Source of the DNA: Acidovorax sp. YS12
GTDB lineage: Bacteria > Pseudomonadota > Gammaproteobacteria > Burkholderiales > Burkholderiaceae_C
Length of the DNA stretch: 64,000 bases
Direction of reading: 5' to 3'
NCBI GenBank assembly: GCA_021496925.1
Contig: CP053915.1
Coordinates: forward strand, 930,001-994,000
The notes beneath the pieces are model-generated. The model was not told the DNA's origin, did no database searches, and worked only from the letters and a program-made list of their open reading frames with translations. The translations under genes and the position numbers were made by a program. Positions 10,006 through 25,000 of the stretch are shown piece after piece. Every line of letters starts with the position of its first letter. Positions within the stretch are counted from its first letter, which is position 1.

Positions 10006-13000
10006 CTTGTTTGTGTTTTTCCGTAGATGGCGCGGGCAACGAGGACGATGGCCAGGTACATCAAGGCGAGCGCAGCCTTGTTCATGGGCCACAGAGGAAT
10101 TTGCGCTGGTTCCTGCAAGGCAGCGGTGGCCACAAAGGCAAGGATCTGCTGCGTTTCGTTGCCGGCCTGGTCGCGTGCGGTGATGTGCAATTGGTGCTCC
10201 CCAGTGCTGCTCACGCGCTGGCCCGGGCTGAAGGGCTGCCCATCGAGGGTACTCACGACACTCTGCAAATGCGCGTCAGTGACCTGGAAGGCAATGACAT
10301 GCCCTATCGGATAGCGCCCGCCATTGAGCACACTGAGCTGGTCGATGACTGGCGGTGTGTTGTCCATGGTAAGGACATGCGCCACAGCGGGATGGCTGAC
10401 GCCGCCGAGATCGACCGCACGAACCCGCAGCGTGACGGGGCCATCGGCCTGATGGGGGACAGGTATGTCATAAACGCCGCTGCCACGCGGCTGCATGCTG
10501 GTGTAGATGGTGCTGGCACCAATAGCCATTTCCAGACGGGCGACATTGCCGAAGGGCTGGACGGAAGCGACGAGGAGTACGCCAGACTTGACGATGGCGT
10601 TGGCTGACGGCTCCGTGATGGCGACCGACGGCCCATTGGCACCCGCGGAGGTCACCTCGAATGTGACGGACACGATGGTTTCATTGCCCGCGATATCGCG
10701 TGCAGCGACAGTCAACGTGTAGAGGCCCGGCGCGGCGATGGGGCTGCCAGAGACGTAAGGGCTGCCATTGAGCGTGCTGGAACTGCTGCTCAGGTGGAGG
10801 TCGCTGATGGCGATGGCAGCGCTGGCCGAGCCTGGGTATTTGCCATCGTTGGCAATGCCGCTGACTTGAACGCTGGGGGCGGTGTTGTCCACCGTGAAGT
10901 GGCGCACTTGCACGTCGGAAGTGTTGCCCGCGTTGTCGGTGGCACGCACGGATGCGGCATGCAAGCCATCAGGCAGGTTGCCCACCTCCAGGGTGTATTT
11001 GCCGGTGGTGGCAGAAACGCCCATCCCTGCCCATTGCGGCTGGGCATCGAGTTTTTGCTCAACCCCTGCGACCCCTGAGCCGGTGTCTGTGGCGGAGACT
11101 GCCAACAATGCGCCACGGCGAATGTGCGCCCCCTCGATGGGCTGCTCGATGAAGACGGCAGGTGGCGTGTCATCGACCATGGGCAGACGCATGGAGAACT
11201 GGAGCGTGGCTGTTGCAGTATTGCCGGCCTTGTCCACGGCACTGACGCTCAAGGTGTAGTCGCCATTGATGGAAATGGGCGTACCGCTGGCATAGACAGC
11301 GCCGTTGAGGGTGGCCGAGCTGCCGAGCAGTGCGGCATCCGTCACAGTGATGACGGGAGTGACTGCTGCACTGTATTGCCCTGCCGTGACGCCTGTGATG
11401 GTGATCACGGGCGGCGTGTTGTCAACCGTGAAGCTGCGCGCGCTGGTGCTGGCTTCATTGCCCTGGGTGTCACGGGCACGCACTACGACACTGTACGCAC
11501 CATCCGCCAGCGTATCCAGCGAGGCTGCGTACAGGTTGGCAATGTTTTGGCTGGCATCGATAGCCATCGGGGCGAATACCCCACCGTCAATGCCGAACTC
11601 TGCGGCTGCGATGGCGGACTCTGCATCCACGACCGTGGCGGTCAGCCCACCGGTGCCGCGCCGTAGGTAGGCTCCTGCCAGCGGCGTTTTGATGTCGATC
11701 ACAGGAGGCGTGGTGTCGGCGGAATTCGCTGCAATGCTGAAACGGACCATTTGGCTGGCGGTGTTGCCAGCCAAGTCGATGGCGTCCACTTGCAGTACAT
11801 AGGCCCCGGTCTGGCTGATCTGGGTGCCAGACACATAGGGTGAGCCGTTAAGGCGGATCTGGGTGACGGACAGGTTCTGGTCGGTCACGGCAACGACGGG
11901 GGTCACGGCATTCGTATAGGCAGCTTCGGCAACGCCGGTTACGGTGATGACCGGGGCCACGCTGTCCACGACAAAATTGCTGTGTACGGGCTGGGACACA
12001 TTGCCGGATTTGTCGGTGGCACGCACCGCGATCCTGTGCATGCCATCGGACAGTTGCGGCAGGACACCTGCATAGTTGGAGCTGACGGGGTCGGCCAACG
12101 CCGTGCTCCGCCAAGCGCCGCCATTGACCTGGAATTCAACCTGGCGCACGCCAGACAGCAGGTCGGTCGCAGCGGCGAGTACCGATTGCGCGGCACGCAG
12201 ATAGGCACCCTCCACAGGCTGCTTGATGACCACCGTCGGTGGATCCAGTTCGAACAGGGCGATTTCCCGTTGCCTGAGCAGGTTGGGGTTCAAACCGCTC
12301 TTGGCGGCGATGCGCTTGAGCACAAGCGAGGTGCGCAACTGGATCCACAGCGTGCCGATGGGCATGCCCACAGCGGGGAAGCTGAAGGTCGCGCGCGTTT
12401 CGGTACCACGCGCCAGGGAGGCGACGTCGTTCACCCAGCGAGCCAATACTGTGCCGGAACGAGGGTCGATCACGTCCACCTCGTACTCGAAGCTGCCCAG
12501 ATCGGTCTCGCCAATGTTGGTCAGAATGACCGTGCCGGAGATATCCCCCGTGTAGGGCGTACTGGAGCGGTCCAGCACGATGTCGCCCGCCAATGCGGCA
12601 ACCGGGCTGGCTGCCGCGACGATGTCAAATGCGGTGCTGGCATGCGCGACGTCTTGCCCCCCTACCTTGCCACTCAACTCAACCGAATAGGTGCCCAGGG
12701 CCAGGCCACGGGTGTCCAGCGTCTTGGCCAGTTGTGCGGGTGAGAGCAGCCCGACGGTGTCCGTCGTTTCCAGCACGGAGTTCCCCCCTGCATTGCGCAC
12801 CTGAATGGAGGCTTGCATCGTGCTGGTGGTTGGAGAGGTTCCCGCCGGGTCGATCTGCGCGACGATGCGCGCCATGTTCCCCAACGCATAAGAAGAGCTG
12901 TCACTGCTGACCTTGGCACTGACCTGCACATGGGGTTGCACCAGGAATGCCGCTGTGGACTGGGCCAGCACAGTGTTGCCATGGGTCCAGACGGCCCGCA

Positions 13001-16000
13001 CCTTGTAGGGGGCATCGAAAATGGCCGGAACAGTCCAGCTGAAATCCACGGTACGGCTTTGCCCATAAGGCAGCAGCGGCTGGTTTTGCACCGGCAGCGT
13101 GGCCACGCTGTAGCCTTGCTCGTCTTCGATGCTGAGGTTGAGCTGTCCCGCAATATCGGCCTGCCCGTTGAAAAGCATCGCGCTTGCGCTCAGGGTGGCG
13201 CCGACCGGGTACGTGGCCTTGTCGAGGCTGACAGCCACAGTCCGGGCAGCATCCGCATCGACAACATGTACGGGCAGAGCAAGGAAGTTGTTGTCTTCCG
13301 AGACTTCATCCACCTCGTCAGCTGCGTCCACGGCAACACTCAGTTGCCAATCCCCAACGGCAGCGAACGCTGTATCGGCCCTGAAGACCTGGCTGCCGCC
13401 GGCTGCGATTGCCGCCGAGCGGGTGTTCAGCAGTTCGATGCGTGTTCCGCCGGGCGCAATCGCGAGCATGCGAACGCCCACGGCCGGAGCATCGGCCGCG
13501 CCCTGGTTGTTGACAACCAGCGTGATACGCGCTGGCACTCCGACCTTGGGAACCTGAGGCACCACCGAGAGATCCGCTGCCTGCACGGAGAAGTCGGGCT
13601 TAGCGTTCTGCTGCGTGCTATAGGTCACGCTGATGGCTTTCGACTTCGGCCCGACATTGCCTGCAGCGTCGAAGGCATGCGCGGAAAGCAGGTTCTCTCC
13701 GGCCTTCAACTGCACAGGCGGAAATATGGTTGTTCCTGGGAGCAGGTTGGACGTGATGCTGCCCCCCCCTTCGATGAAGAGCACACCGGATTTTGCCCAC
13801 TGAAGCCGGTAGGCAGATAAACCGATAGCACCCTCTATCGCAACCGTGTTGGTTCCATCCCAGACATGCAATTGATCTCCGGAAATAAACGCCAGCGCTC
13901 CTGCAGGCGAGATTGCATAGTCATCCACGCCATTGGCCTCGGACGTTACTGCAATGGGCGGGCCGTCTCCTATCTTTACGCGATAGACCTGTCTGTCCCA
14001 TGAGGCGGAATCGCGGCCTGCGAAATACAGGGACTTCCCGTCCGGTGTCCATGCCAGCGGTCCTTGGGAAACAAGATCGGGCGCCATAACCGGGCTCGAA
14101 GTGCCATCACTCAGTGACAGCACTTTGAGTTCGCTGCCATCAACGATGGCAACATGTTGCCCGCCAGGAGAAGCCGCGTATGCGGAAAATTCGTGGGACG
14201 CCGTGGCGATGGAGCGGCTCGCACCGGAGTCGGCTTGAATCTCCAACAGTTCCGCCCCATAGTGGGCCGTGGCAATCAGCCGCTTTCCATCGGCGTGCCA
14301 AGCCAGCGTATCAATAGGTGCGTCAGAGACGCGATCGGAGACGCTGCCATCTCCCACCCTGACGATCTTGATACTGTCGTAGCCGTTGGACAGTGCGATC
14401 TGCTCGGCGTCTGGCGACCAAGCCAGCGATGACCATCCATCGATTTGAGGAACGACCCGCTCGATCGTGGGAGAAATGCTTCCGTCGAGGCCCACCACCA
14501 ATCGTTTAATGACCAGCGCGCCGTCTGACAGGTATGCGAACCGGTCCCCATGCGGGGCTTTCACCCAGTTTCTGTAGACGCTGGCGACGGGGATGGATTG
14601 AGTCGCCGCCAGGGCCGTGGCCATGGACAAGGTGGTGCCATCCCGGCTCAGCGTAACCTGCGCGCCCGGTTCGGCAAACGCACGAACCGACGTACTGTTG
14701 TGATCGACGGACAAAGGATGGTCACTGTCGGTCGGATAGAAGATGGCCGGCGCCAGGGGAGCAACCCGGTCAAGCGCCACTCCACTGACCTCGTTAGACG
14801 ATGCCCCCTCATTGCCAACTACGTCACGCGCACGCACCACATAGTAATAGCGAATTCCATTGATGACCGTGGCATCCGCATACGTCAGCACCTCGAACCC
14901 CGTCTCGTCCAGCAAGACGTAGGGCCCGCCCACAGCTTCGGCCCGATAGAGGGCATAGGAAGCCGCCGTCCCGCCGGAAGTTGGCGGCGCCCAATGCAAG
15001 CGAAGTTCTCCCCCTGCCGGCGGTACTTCCAGCGTCAATTGCAAAGGAGCGCCAGGCACAGCCGAGGCAATGGATGCGACTGCATCGTTCGAGAGTTGCC
15101 CCACGTTGCCGGACCGATCGATGGGCCTGACGGTGTAGGTGTACAGGCCGTTGGTCAATGGACCATCCACATGCTCTCGCGGTTCGCTGGCAAGCACCGA
15201 GGCGATGACGGCACCATCACGCAGAACTTCATACTTCTCCACATCAGGAGCCTCGCTTTCACTCCAGCTCACCGTCGCTCGCGCGCCGCTCACGCTGACG
15301 CTGGCCTCCACAGGCGGAGGGGGCGTGTAGTCACCAATGCCACTCGGACTGGAACTGGCCGCAGTACCCAACAGACCAAGGGTACTCAGGGCCCGCACAG
15401 AGACCGTGTGAATGCCATCGCCAACGGACATGTTCTGCGAAGTGCCCACGACAACCGGCAGTGACTTGCCTTTCACATTGCTGATCGTCGGAGCCTGGTA
15501 GCGATACTCACTTGTTCCGATGGAAATGCGAATGCGATCGGTGTAATAAGGCGGATCCAGCAGCAGCTGCAAGCTGTTCTCAGAATTCGCTTGCTCCTCC
15601 TTCAGCGGTACCCATACGAATCCATCCCAGGCTTCGATGCTGAAACGCATTGGGCTCTGATACACATACGAATTCCAGAGGATCGATAACTCTGTAATGA
15701 GCTCCTTGCCAGCAGCTCGCAACTCAATACTCGCATGCGTATCTTTGTATGCCGGCTGCCAATATGTGTAATCGTACGAATCAATCGCTCGATCTGCACT
15801 GGCATACCCGCCCGCGCTCGAACTTGCCGTGGCATCGACAAAGTTGAACGGCATTGGCATTGGTTTACCGTCGATCTGAACCACATATCCGGCAAGATCC
15901 GTGCTGCTGCTCGGGGTCCAGGTGACCAGATACGCACTGCCAGAGGCTGCGGCAGTGACATGATCAGGCGGTGCAGGCAGATCGCCTCGCGCTACACGCA

Positions 16001-19000
16001 CACTCGCGACTTTGCTGTGATTGCCTTGCGGATCGGTTTGCCGGGCCGATATTCCGTTACCGCCCTTTTCCAGCGGCACGGCATCGCTGCTGAATTCACC
16101 ACTGGCGTCGGGAACAGCCGACTGAGAAACCGTGGCTCCGCTCTCTGGAACGACCGTTATCGCAACTGCATCCGTGGCATTTGGAGAGTTGCCCTTCAAT
16201 GGAGAAGAAACAGATGCCACCGGCGTGTACGGTTGCTTCAAATAGACCGAATAAACCACTGCGACGGCTGGAGAGGACGGATCCGACTCGTTGTCATCGC
16301 TGTTGACCGACAGCACCTGGTACCGATAGTTGCCATCAGGCCGATCTATATCCACAAAGGTCGTGCTGGCTATCATCGTAGAAGTCAAGCGGATCGAGCT
16401 GGAATCCGCATTCGCCGCGTCCGAGCGCTGCACGTGGTAGCCGCGCACGTTGCTGCTGCCGCTGGCAGTCCAATTCAGGGTCACGGTCCCACCATCAACC
16501 AGCGCGGTCAATTCGGAAGGCGCCAATGGCCGCTGAAGGTTTTTCCGGGTCACCGCAATGGTGGGTGGCACCGGGTCGGTATGGCCAGCCAAATCCGTGG
16601 CCACCGCGCGAAGCTGATAACCGCCATCGGCCAACCCATTGGTATCCCAATTGGTGCTGTAGGGTGTCTTATTACTGGTGCCGATAGGGGTCCAAGTGGA
16701 AGCGGATGCCGGCTTGTACTCGAAGCGAACGCTGGCAATATCCTTGTCCGGACTGACTGCTCGCACGTACACCACACCATCGACGTTTGCCCCGTCGACA
16801 GGTTGAATGATCGTCGCTTGCGGTGTGCGATTGTCCACCAGCACGCTAGCGGGATCGGAGCGGCTACTCTGGTTTTCCGCCTGATCGACAGCGACCACGG
16901 TATAGACGAACGTACCGTCCGGGAGTGCTTTGTCCAGATAGGTCGCCGCGTTAAGCAGATAGGGCCGGATAGAGTTGTCATTCAGATCAATCTGGTTCAC
17001 CAGTTGTCCGTCACGGTAGAGTAGATAACCGGCGAGATCCGATTCCGTGTTGGCAATCCAGTTCAAAACCACGTCGCTGGAGCCGGAAAGCTGCGCCTGC
17101 AAACCCATGGGTTTCGCGGGAGCCAGATTGTCAATGGAAACTACCACTACGGCGGTAGAAACTCCTCCCTGGATGTCTTCCGCCGTAAGCCGAATGCTGT
17201 AGATTGCCCCCTCCGGGAGGCCCACGGTAGACCAGTTCGACAACACTCCACCCTGGATTGGAAGTGCCGATGTCCGCAGGACGGTCCAGGTGGTCGGCGT
17301 CTCTCCTGCCCCGACTGCAACCTCGTATGCACGGAAATTCATCGATGCGAAGGCACTGCCCTCAATGGACACCACTCCACTCACTGACGTATGGTGCGTA
17401 GGTTTGGTGATTTGCGCGGTCGGCCCGCGCTCATTGATATTGATGGTGACGGTATTGGAGCGTGGACTCTCCAGACCGCTATGCGATAGCGCGGCAACCG
17501 CGTAGGCGTAACTTCCATCGAGCAACCGCACGTCCAGATATTCCATTCCGGAAAGCGGTGCGGCGTTGACCCGGATATCGTTCCGGTAGAGGTTGTAGCC
17601 ACTGATGCGGCTGGACTCGTTTGTCGCCGTCCAGTTCAACCGCGCATCGCTGCGTTGCTCACGCCGCCCGGACAGAACGGGCGCATTCGGAGGCGTCGTG
17701 TCGATTTGCAATGGCACGTCGAAGATCGACGTATTGCCACCTTTGTCGAGTACAGTGAGCCGCAATGTGGCGGGGCCATCCGGGGGCAGACCGATCAACG
17801 AACCCAATTCGCGATTCTGTATCCCACCTGTTCCCCTATTGATGACGGTCAAGCCATCCAGGCTCTGTCCCACTCCGCTACCGATCTCAAGTTTCCAACT
17901 TTCCATGTTGACATCGCTGGCAGTTCCAATCACCGCAATCCTGGTTCCAATAGCAGCATTGGCTGCTGGTACCGTGATGACTGCCGTTGGCGGGGTGTTG
18001 TCGACATTGATCGATGTATTAGCCACACCGACATTGCCTGACCTGTCCGTTCCGATCAACTGTGTCGGATAAATACCATCCGGAACAGTCGAGCCGTCGA
18101 AGGGGAACAACACAGCGGTGGGAGATGACGCCACAGGCGCCGCAAGGACACGCTGATCCTTGATCGCCAACTCCACACTGAGAAGATTAATGTCATCGGC
18201 GGCGCCGCTGATGTCGGCCGGCCTGGCTCGGCTGACGAAAGTTCCCGACACTGGGTTCGAGAACGAAACTACAGGTGCTTTCGAATCGATCTCGAACTCG
18301 GTCGATTGAAAATCGGTGTAATTCTCGGCTTCATCGTTCGCAACCACGCGAATCCGATATCGCGCATCATCCAACCCAAGCTGATCCAGGCTCCCCAGCA
18401 TTGTATTCGCGAAGGTTTGTGATCCTTCCGCAAGCAGCAATTGCTTCGTACCTGGCAATGGGCCAACGATATAGACTTGATAGCTGTTCAGCGTCAGGTC
18501 CGCGATAGAACCTATGAACGCTGCGTTGCCAGGCAGGAACGGGCGCAATTCAGACTTCAGAGTGAACTGCGGTGCAGTGGTATCCAGCAACACCGAGGTC
18601 TCTTCTGTTTGAATATTGGTCGGATCAGCACTGGATATTGCCTTGATTTCCAGGATATATTCACCATCCAATGCAGGGACAAGGGCCGAATTCTTGCCAT
18701 CCCACATAACAGTACGCTCGCCCGGCGTTGTAAAGACCTGCGACAGGAGTTTTCGCACCACGACACCGCCTCGCTTGATGGTTAGATTCATTTCTACGGG
18801 TTGGAATACGTCATAAACAATCCGCGAGGTGTCCAGTCGGCCATCACCATTCGGTGAGAACGGGTAGGGAGATGCTTCGAACTTGCGAATCAACGCAATG
18901 GGATCCTGGGTCCGAAGCACGCGTACAGCCTCTGAACTCAACTCAACCTTATCGCTTGCCCTCAAACGCAACGTGATGGTGCCTCTTGGCATAGTGGCAT

Positions 19001-22000
19001 CGAGCACTGCAAGCTTTTGCAGATCGACCGCCTTGGTTCTGGATGCAATGATGGTCCAAATGTCTGGCTCCTTGTCAGTGCTGTATTCAAGAACCCATTG
19101 CAGCAGGTTTTTATCCTTGATGCTGCCAATAACATCCAGGAACGAACTGGTAACATTCCCGGCCGCTGGCTTATTGATTTGCAAATCAGGCGGCGTCCTG
19201 TCCACCTGGACGATCAAGCTGCGGCGGACAGTATCGAGAACGGGACCGGCTCTGGGTACTTTCTTGTTGCCGCAGCCATCCTCATAGCTGATATCGAAAG
19301 TGTATTCACCATCGAGCACGTAATGACCAGCGTCATCCTTACCGTCCCAAACGATCTCCCTCTGGCCTGCCAGCACGGGCAATTTGTTGACGATTCGGCG
19401 AATGATGCCATCCGCGAGAGAGCGCTGATCATTTACCACAACGACACGGCGGACATCCACGGTCACACTTACCGGTTCCATCGGATTTATCGCCAGCGAT
19501 ACGCTACTCAAGCTGCTGGTCGTGCCGGGCGAGAAAAGCCGCATATCGACACTCGGTGCATCGACATCAACGGTACCATCAAGGTAGAAATTGACCTGCC
19601 GGCAAGAGCGCGCTCCAGACCAATCATATACCACCACCCGGGCTGCGACAGGGCCCGAAATATTGACAATTGGCCCTAGCTCTCCAGCTATGCGCCGTCC
19701 TGTCATGTAAGAACGATCTTTTTTCCCCTTGGAACTCCGAAGAAATTCTCTTTTCTCGTAGGGAAGCTGGCTATCGTTCCAATCCGGTGGATCCGTAGGA
19801 TCAGGTCCATAAATACTCGGCAGACGGCCCTCCACAGGCTGCCAAGACTGATCACCGTCAGGTAGTTCGAAATTCAATTCGTAATCGAAACCTGCGGCGT
19901 CCTCGATTTCAGAAATCGGCCGCAGCACGTTGGCGAAAGCCTCTCCTACACCGGCTCCTCCCCTATGCGACTCAGGAATTCCGCAAACACGCTGATTCTC
20001 TTGCGGATAGGTAATTCTCAGCGACGCAGGCGTATGGTCGATGGGAACTGCAAGACGGCTGCTGCGCTGCACCCCATCCCGGTCTGTAGTTATCCCGAGC
20101 AGCGTAACATCACCTTCAGGAAATGATCCGTGTTCAAACGTGAATTCATAGTCCTGATATTTTGGATCAACCACATTAAAGATCAACTGACGACCACCAT
20201 CAGGCCTCTCCACATAAACCTCGAATGTCACTAGCGGCACGCGTCCTGCATCTCCAGGCTCTGGAGTTGCGAATACATGCCATTGGTGCATGGCAGGCTC
20301 ATCACAAGCCGTGAAATTTGGGCGAACCTTGAATTGAACTCCACCGCAGCCTAGCGCCACCATGGTGGTCTCGATTTTTCTGCGATTATCTTCCAGAACA
20401 ACTTCTGCACGCAATTTATATCTCGCGCAAGAAACATATCGCCCCTCACGAGAGAAATAAAACTCAGAAGGAGGAACAACAGAGTTTAATGATTGACTAT
20501 GTATCTTGCGCTCAATCGAAAAATTAGGATCATCATCACTAGATGCAAATACCTCAAGAGAACGCGCGATACCAGCTGTTTTCAGAACCAAAACGCCCTC
20601 AAGTGATCCGACACTAGCGAACCCCCTCTTAAAACCTATATAATTATTATCATAAACAGCAACTGCATCCGTAAGATATTGCAAACCACTCCGGCCAACA
20701 AGTTTAAGCCGGATGCTCACACCTTGCTCCACAGAAATATTTTTATTAAAGAACGCGACCATCCCATAATTCTGTGGAATAGCGCCACTCTCATCCAGGA
20801 CAGAATTCTCTACAGTCTCGACGTGGGGAATCTGTTTTTCCGCATTATTCAAATAATGGATACCCATCCCATCATAGATGGGATAAACCTGAACATTGGG
20901 CTGCTCCAGCCATTCCCCTTTTTCCGCGAGAGCCAGCTCATTAAACTGAATGGAAACAGAAACAATGGGGTCATTCAATGTCTCCGCAAACACCAATGCA
21001 ATGCCTGCAGCAGGTCGCAGCTGCTTTGCTTTTGAGTTATAAAGAATGCGAAGACTCTCCCCAGGATTCGGATGAATTTCCCCATCAGGCAAATCATTCG
21101 CCATGATTTGCCCGATAAGGAGAATTTTAGCATCCTCCAATGACGGTTCAAATTGCTGTACCGTACGATTGCCAGCGAGGTCAACCACAACCAGCCTGAA
21201 CCGCCTATCCACATAATCCACAAGCGGAAGGTAAACAGAAAATTCCTTATTTATCTTGTTTTCACTATCGATAACGCTCAAGGACGTTCTATAAGATCGC
21301 CATTTTGATGGAGAAACTCCATCACCGATCTCCAATTGCACTGATTTGAAATTAACATCGCTGACGGATCCTCGCAGAACCGTAGTACGGATCATTGACC
21401 CATCAACAACACTAAACGGCTCAGAATTACTCAATGCATGGATTATAGGAACCGCATTGTCGACAGTCACAAAAAAGTCAAAACCAACAACATTTATTCT
21501 ATATTCTCCGTCCACAACAATCTGACCATTATTATCTCTACCGTCCCACAGGATATTTGCATCGATAGCTCCAACGGGGTGATCACGAGAGATCGTCCGC
21601 ACCAAAACGCCTTGCCGATTAAAGATGCTGAATTCCAAATGAACAGGTTCCAGCACTCTGTAGCTCAACCTCATCTCATCGTTGCTGCCATCACCATTAG
21701 GCGAGATATAGGCTGGCTCCCGAAGAATATTCGTAATTGGTGGCCCCGCCTCGGCGATAGTGATCCTCCGAAGCTTCTGCTTCTTATTGCCAGCTAGATC
21801 TTCCGCTGTCATGCGGAGGGCATACCTTCCCACGCCTGGCGCAGCCCAAGTAGTGAGATCTTTGTTCCAGACGGCAGTTGATTCAGCAGCGAGGATAGGG
21901 TGCCAGACGTCTGGAGCGTCATCACTCGCATACTCCAACCAATATCGTGCGAAATTTTTATCGGCCACACCACCATGTACTTTTACCGAGTTGCCATCTG

Positions 22001-25000
22001 CTCTACGAGACAGCACCAGATCGATTTGGAGGTTAGCCAACGAACGGAAAACGTAAGCATCCTCACGGTAGGACGTATCATCCACACCACAGGAAGAGCC
22101 GTCTACAGAACTTAATGAGGTTCTATAGATCAATCCCCGCCCATATTCAATGAAGTCACTTTCATTCCATGCATGTTCTAGAGCAGACCCAACTCTTATA
22201 GTCGGAGGTGCATCGCCAAATAATACCCCCGTCACTTCAACAGGATCTCTGAGACCAATTACACGGTAGTCGGAATTATCATCATCAAATGCAGCCGCCT
22301 TGGATTTTTTTCTTTCAGCATATCTATGCTCTATGGATATTGGATAACTATGGGCAAGCACTTCATTTCGCCCGGGAATAGCCGTCAAGTCAACATAAAG
22401 CCTATCGCCATTCGGCTCGATCTTGTGCATGAATGCAGTGAGATCGACAAAACGCCCCGACCGGATATCAATGCGCCGGATAACGACAGGACATTCCCTG
22501 AATATGTCACCGCCTCCACGACATTCTTGCACCATGGGAACATAAAGCTCGGAGGAGTCATCTGCCCAAGCTTCGTTTCCACTCTGGAACGGAATTTCAA
22601 TTTCCCTATAGGCATTACCAGCCTTATCAAGCAGAATAAATTTATTATGCAGATTGGCAACCAAAAAATCACCACTGGGCGTCCAATAATATTCACCATC
22701 CAAAATTTTGCGATTCCCATCGATCAGATCGATGAGCACGTCACCATCATCAGCAGATTTGGCAATAAGCCTACTTCCATCCGAAGATATCTGCACACCA
22801 TTAACGCTGGACACCCCTAGATCACGCTGAGCGCCGGTCGTGATATTTATTGCATTCAAGCCACCATCATCGGCAGTAACAATGACTTCTTTATCTTCAT
22901 TGGCTAGTCCTGCAAGCATTTGAATGTGCTTATTGTAAATAACTCTTCTTTCCTCACCTTCGCCCCCCGCAGATACGAGCTGGTGCTTTTCCCGGTTGTA
23001 CGCTACGATATGCGTACCCTGGTTATTCGTGACAAAAGAATCCCACCTTGAAGGCACATCGCTGTCAGCCCGCTCCAGCAAGCCACCCAATACTTTCCGC
23101 AATCCCCGTCCCCAATCATCGATTCGATAGATGCCCGCAGGCAAGTCTTCCCAAACATCCCGTGCGGTGGGAACATCAATATAGAAACCTGCGCCGTCCG
23201 GAATCGATGTAGCTCGCGAAGCCGAAGGAAAGTTACATGTCAGACGGGTATTAGTACCGTACGAAGAACCTATCGCAGACAACAGCGAGCTACGGTTGGT
23301 GTCCACCTCCACCGAATCACCCCCCATGATTACGCCGTCCATATTCCGCACGGTCAAATCGTATCTTCCGTCCTGCACAAGCCTGCCATCATCGTCTAGG
23401 CCATCCCATTGCCATGAACCAGAAGATTCGGAGGCTTTCAACGCGGTGGTACGCACTAATCTGCCGGATGCATCTCGTACCTGAATGCTCACCGGCATGG
23501 CTGCCGGCAGCCGGTAGCTTAAGACCGTACTGTCTTTGACTCCATCGCCATTCGGAGAAATATAGGCCTCGGAAAGAGCAAAGTTTCCCTCCTGCGTTCC
23601 GAAGGGAATTTTCGCGCTGTTGTTGGTGCGAATACGTTCCTTGACAGTAAATGAGGGGTTCACCACTACCGTGATGAAACCGAGGCCCGAGCTGGCAGGA
23701 GCATTGAATTCAAAATGTGCGATGGAATTGGCCTTGCCTTCTACTGAGGGCAGCACTACGTCAGGTGCCAACTTAACTCCGCTATCGTCCCCACCAATGA
23801 ATGCACTCACCACGACATTACTCGCGGCCTGCTCGCCCAGATTGGAAACCACTACGGACAAGGTGGAGACCTCACCGGGCTTGGGTATGGATGGCGTGAG
23901 GGTAATGGCTCCTTGGGAAATAGCGAAATCCGGTAAGGTTAGTACCTTTATATTCTTAAATGTAATATTGTCTTCCAGCGTTATTTCACCGGTTTGGACA
24001 TGTTCCGGATCTACCGATACGAAAACAAGACGTTCCGCGGCCGTCGGAACTTCCCAGTTGACAGTCGCGGTTGCCTCGCCGTCTGGCGGCACGGCAGTGA
24101 TGCGAGCCACGCCGATAGATACACCTCCGGCCTCTGGATCTCCGTCATGGAACTGGACATTGAAGCTGGATGAAGGGATATCGCCCACATTACGCACAAC
24201 AGCGCTAACTGCGACGTTATAGCCTTCCAGCGCTGGGGTAGGCGCAAAACTCAGGTCTTTGTAGCTCACTGCCAAGTTCAAGCCGGATGTGGCAGCTACG
24301 TCGAAATCCACTATCGCGACGTTATCAGCAGTGTTTTCGTCACCACTCTTCTTTTCAGGGTCCATCTCCACGACGAAGCTATAGCTTCCGCCCTGCCCTG
24401 CCCGCCACGCAATCTGCTGTTCGGCGGCTGCCCCCGCAGCGATCTGCACCACATTGGTCAGCATGGGGATCGTGCCCGACTGGGAGCGAATGCTGTAGCG
24501 AACATTGAAGGACGTCGAATCCAATGTACCGGCGTTGAGCAACCGCACGGTAAATGCCACATCAGCCCCCGGACGCGGCTTCTCCGGAGATATAGTGATG
24601 TCCGACTTGTTTACTGACAGTGAAACGCCACCCGTAGTCCTGAGCGTAACGGAAGCGCTGTTGTTGGATCGAGTGGCCTCATTAACAAGCCCTTCGGGAT
24701 CCAGCTCAACGGTATAGACCGTAGCACCGGCCTCGGAAAGCATGGTCTGGAATTGCAGTCCGGTTGTTGCGCGTCCCGCCACATCGAAAACAGCATCGGC
24801 AACCCGGATCCGAGATTCCCCGGTACCACGCCACAAGACAGCTTTCGCGTTGCTCACGGCCGCAACGCCGGCATTGCTGACGAGTGCGCTGATCTGGATA
24901 TTTGTGGGGAGCGTTGATATCGTCGATGGTGTTGCCCACACATCACCGTCCGCTACCAGCAGGTCGGCAAGTTGATTGGCATCTTGCACCATCAACTGCA

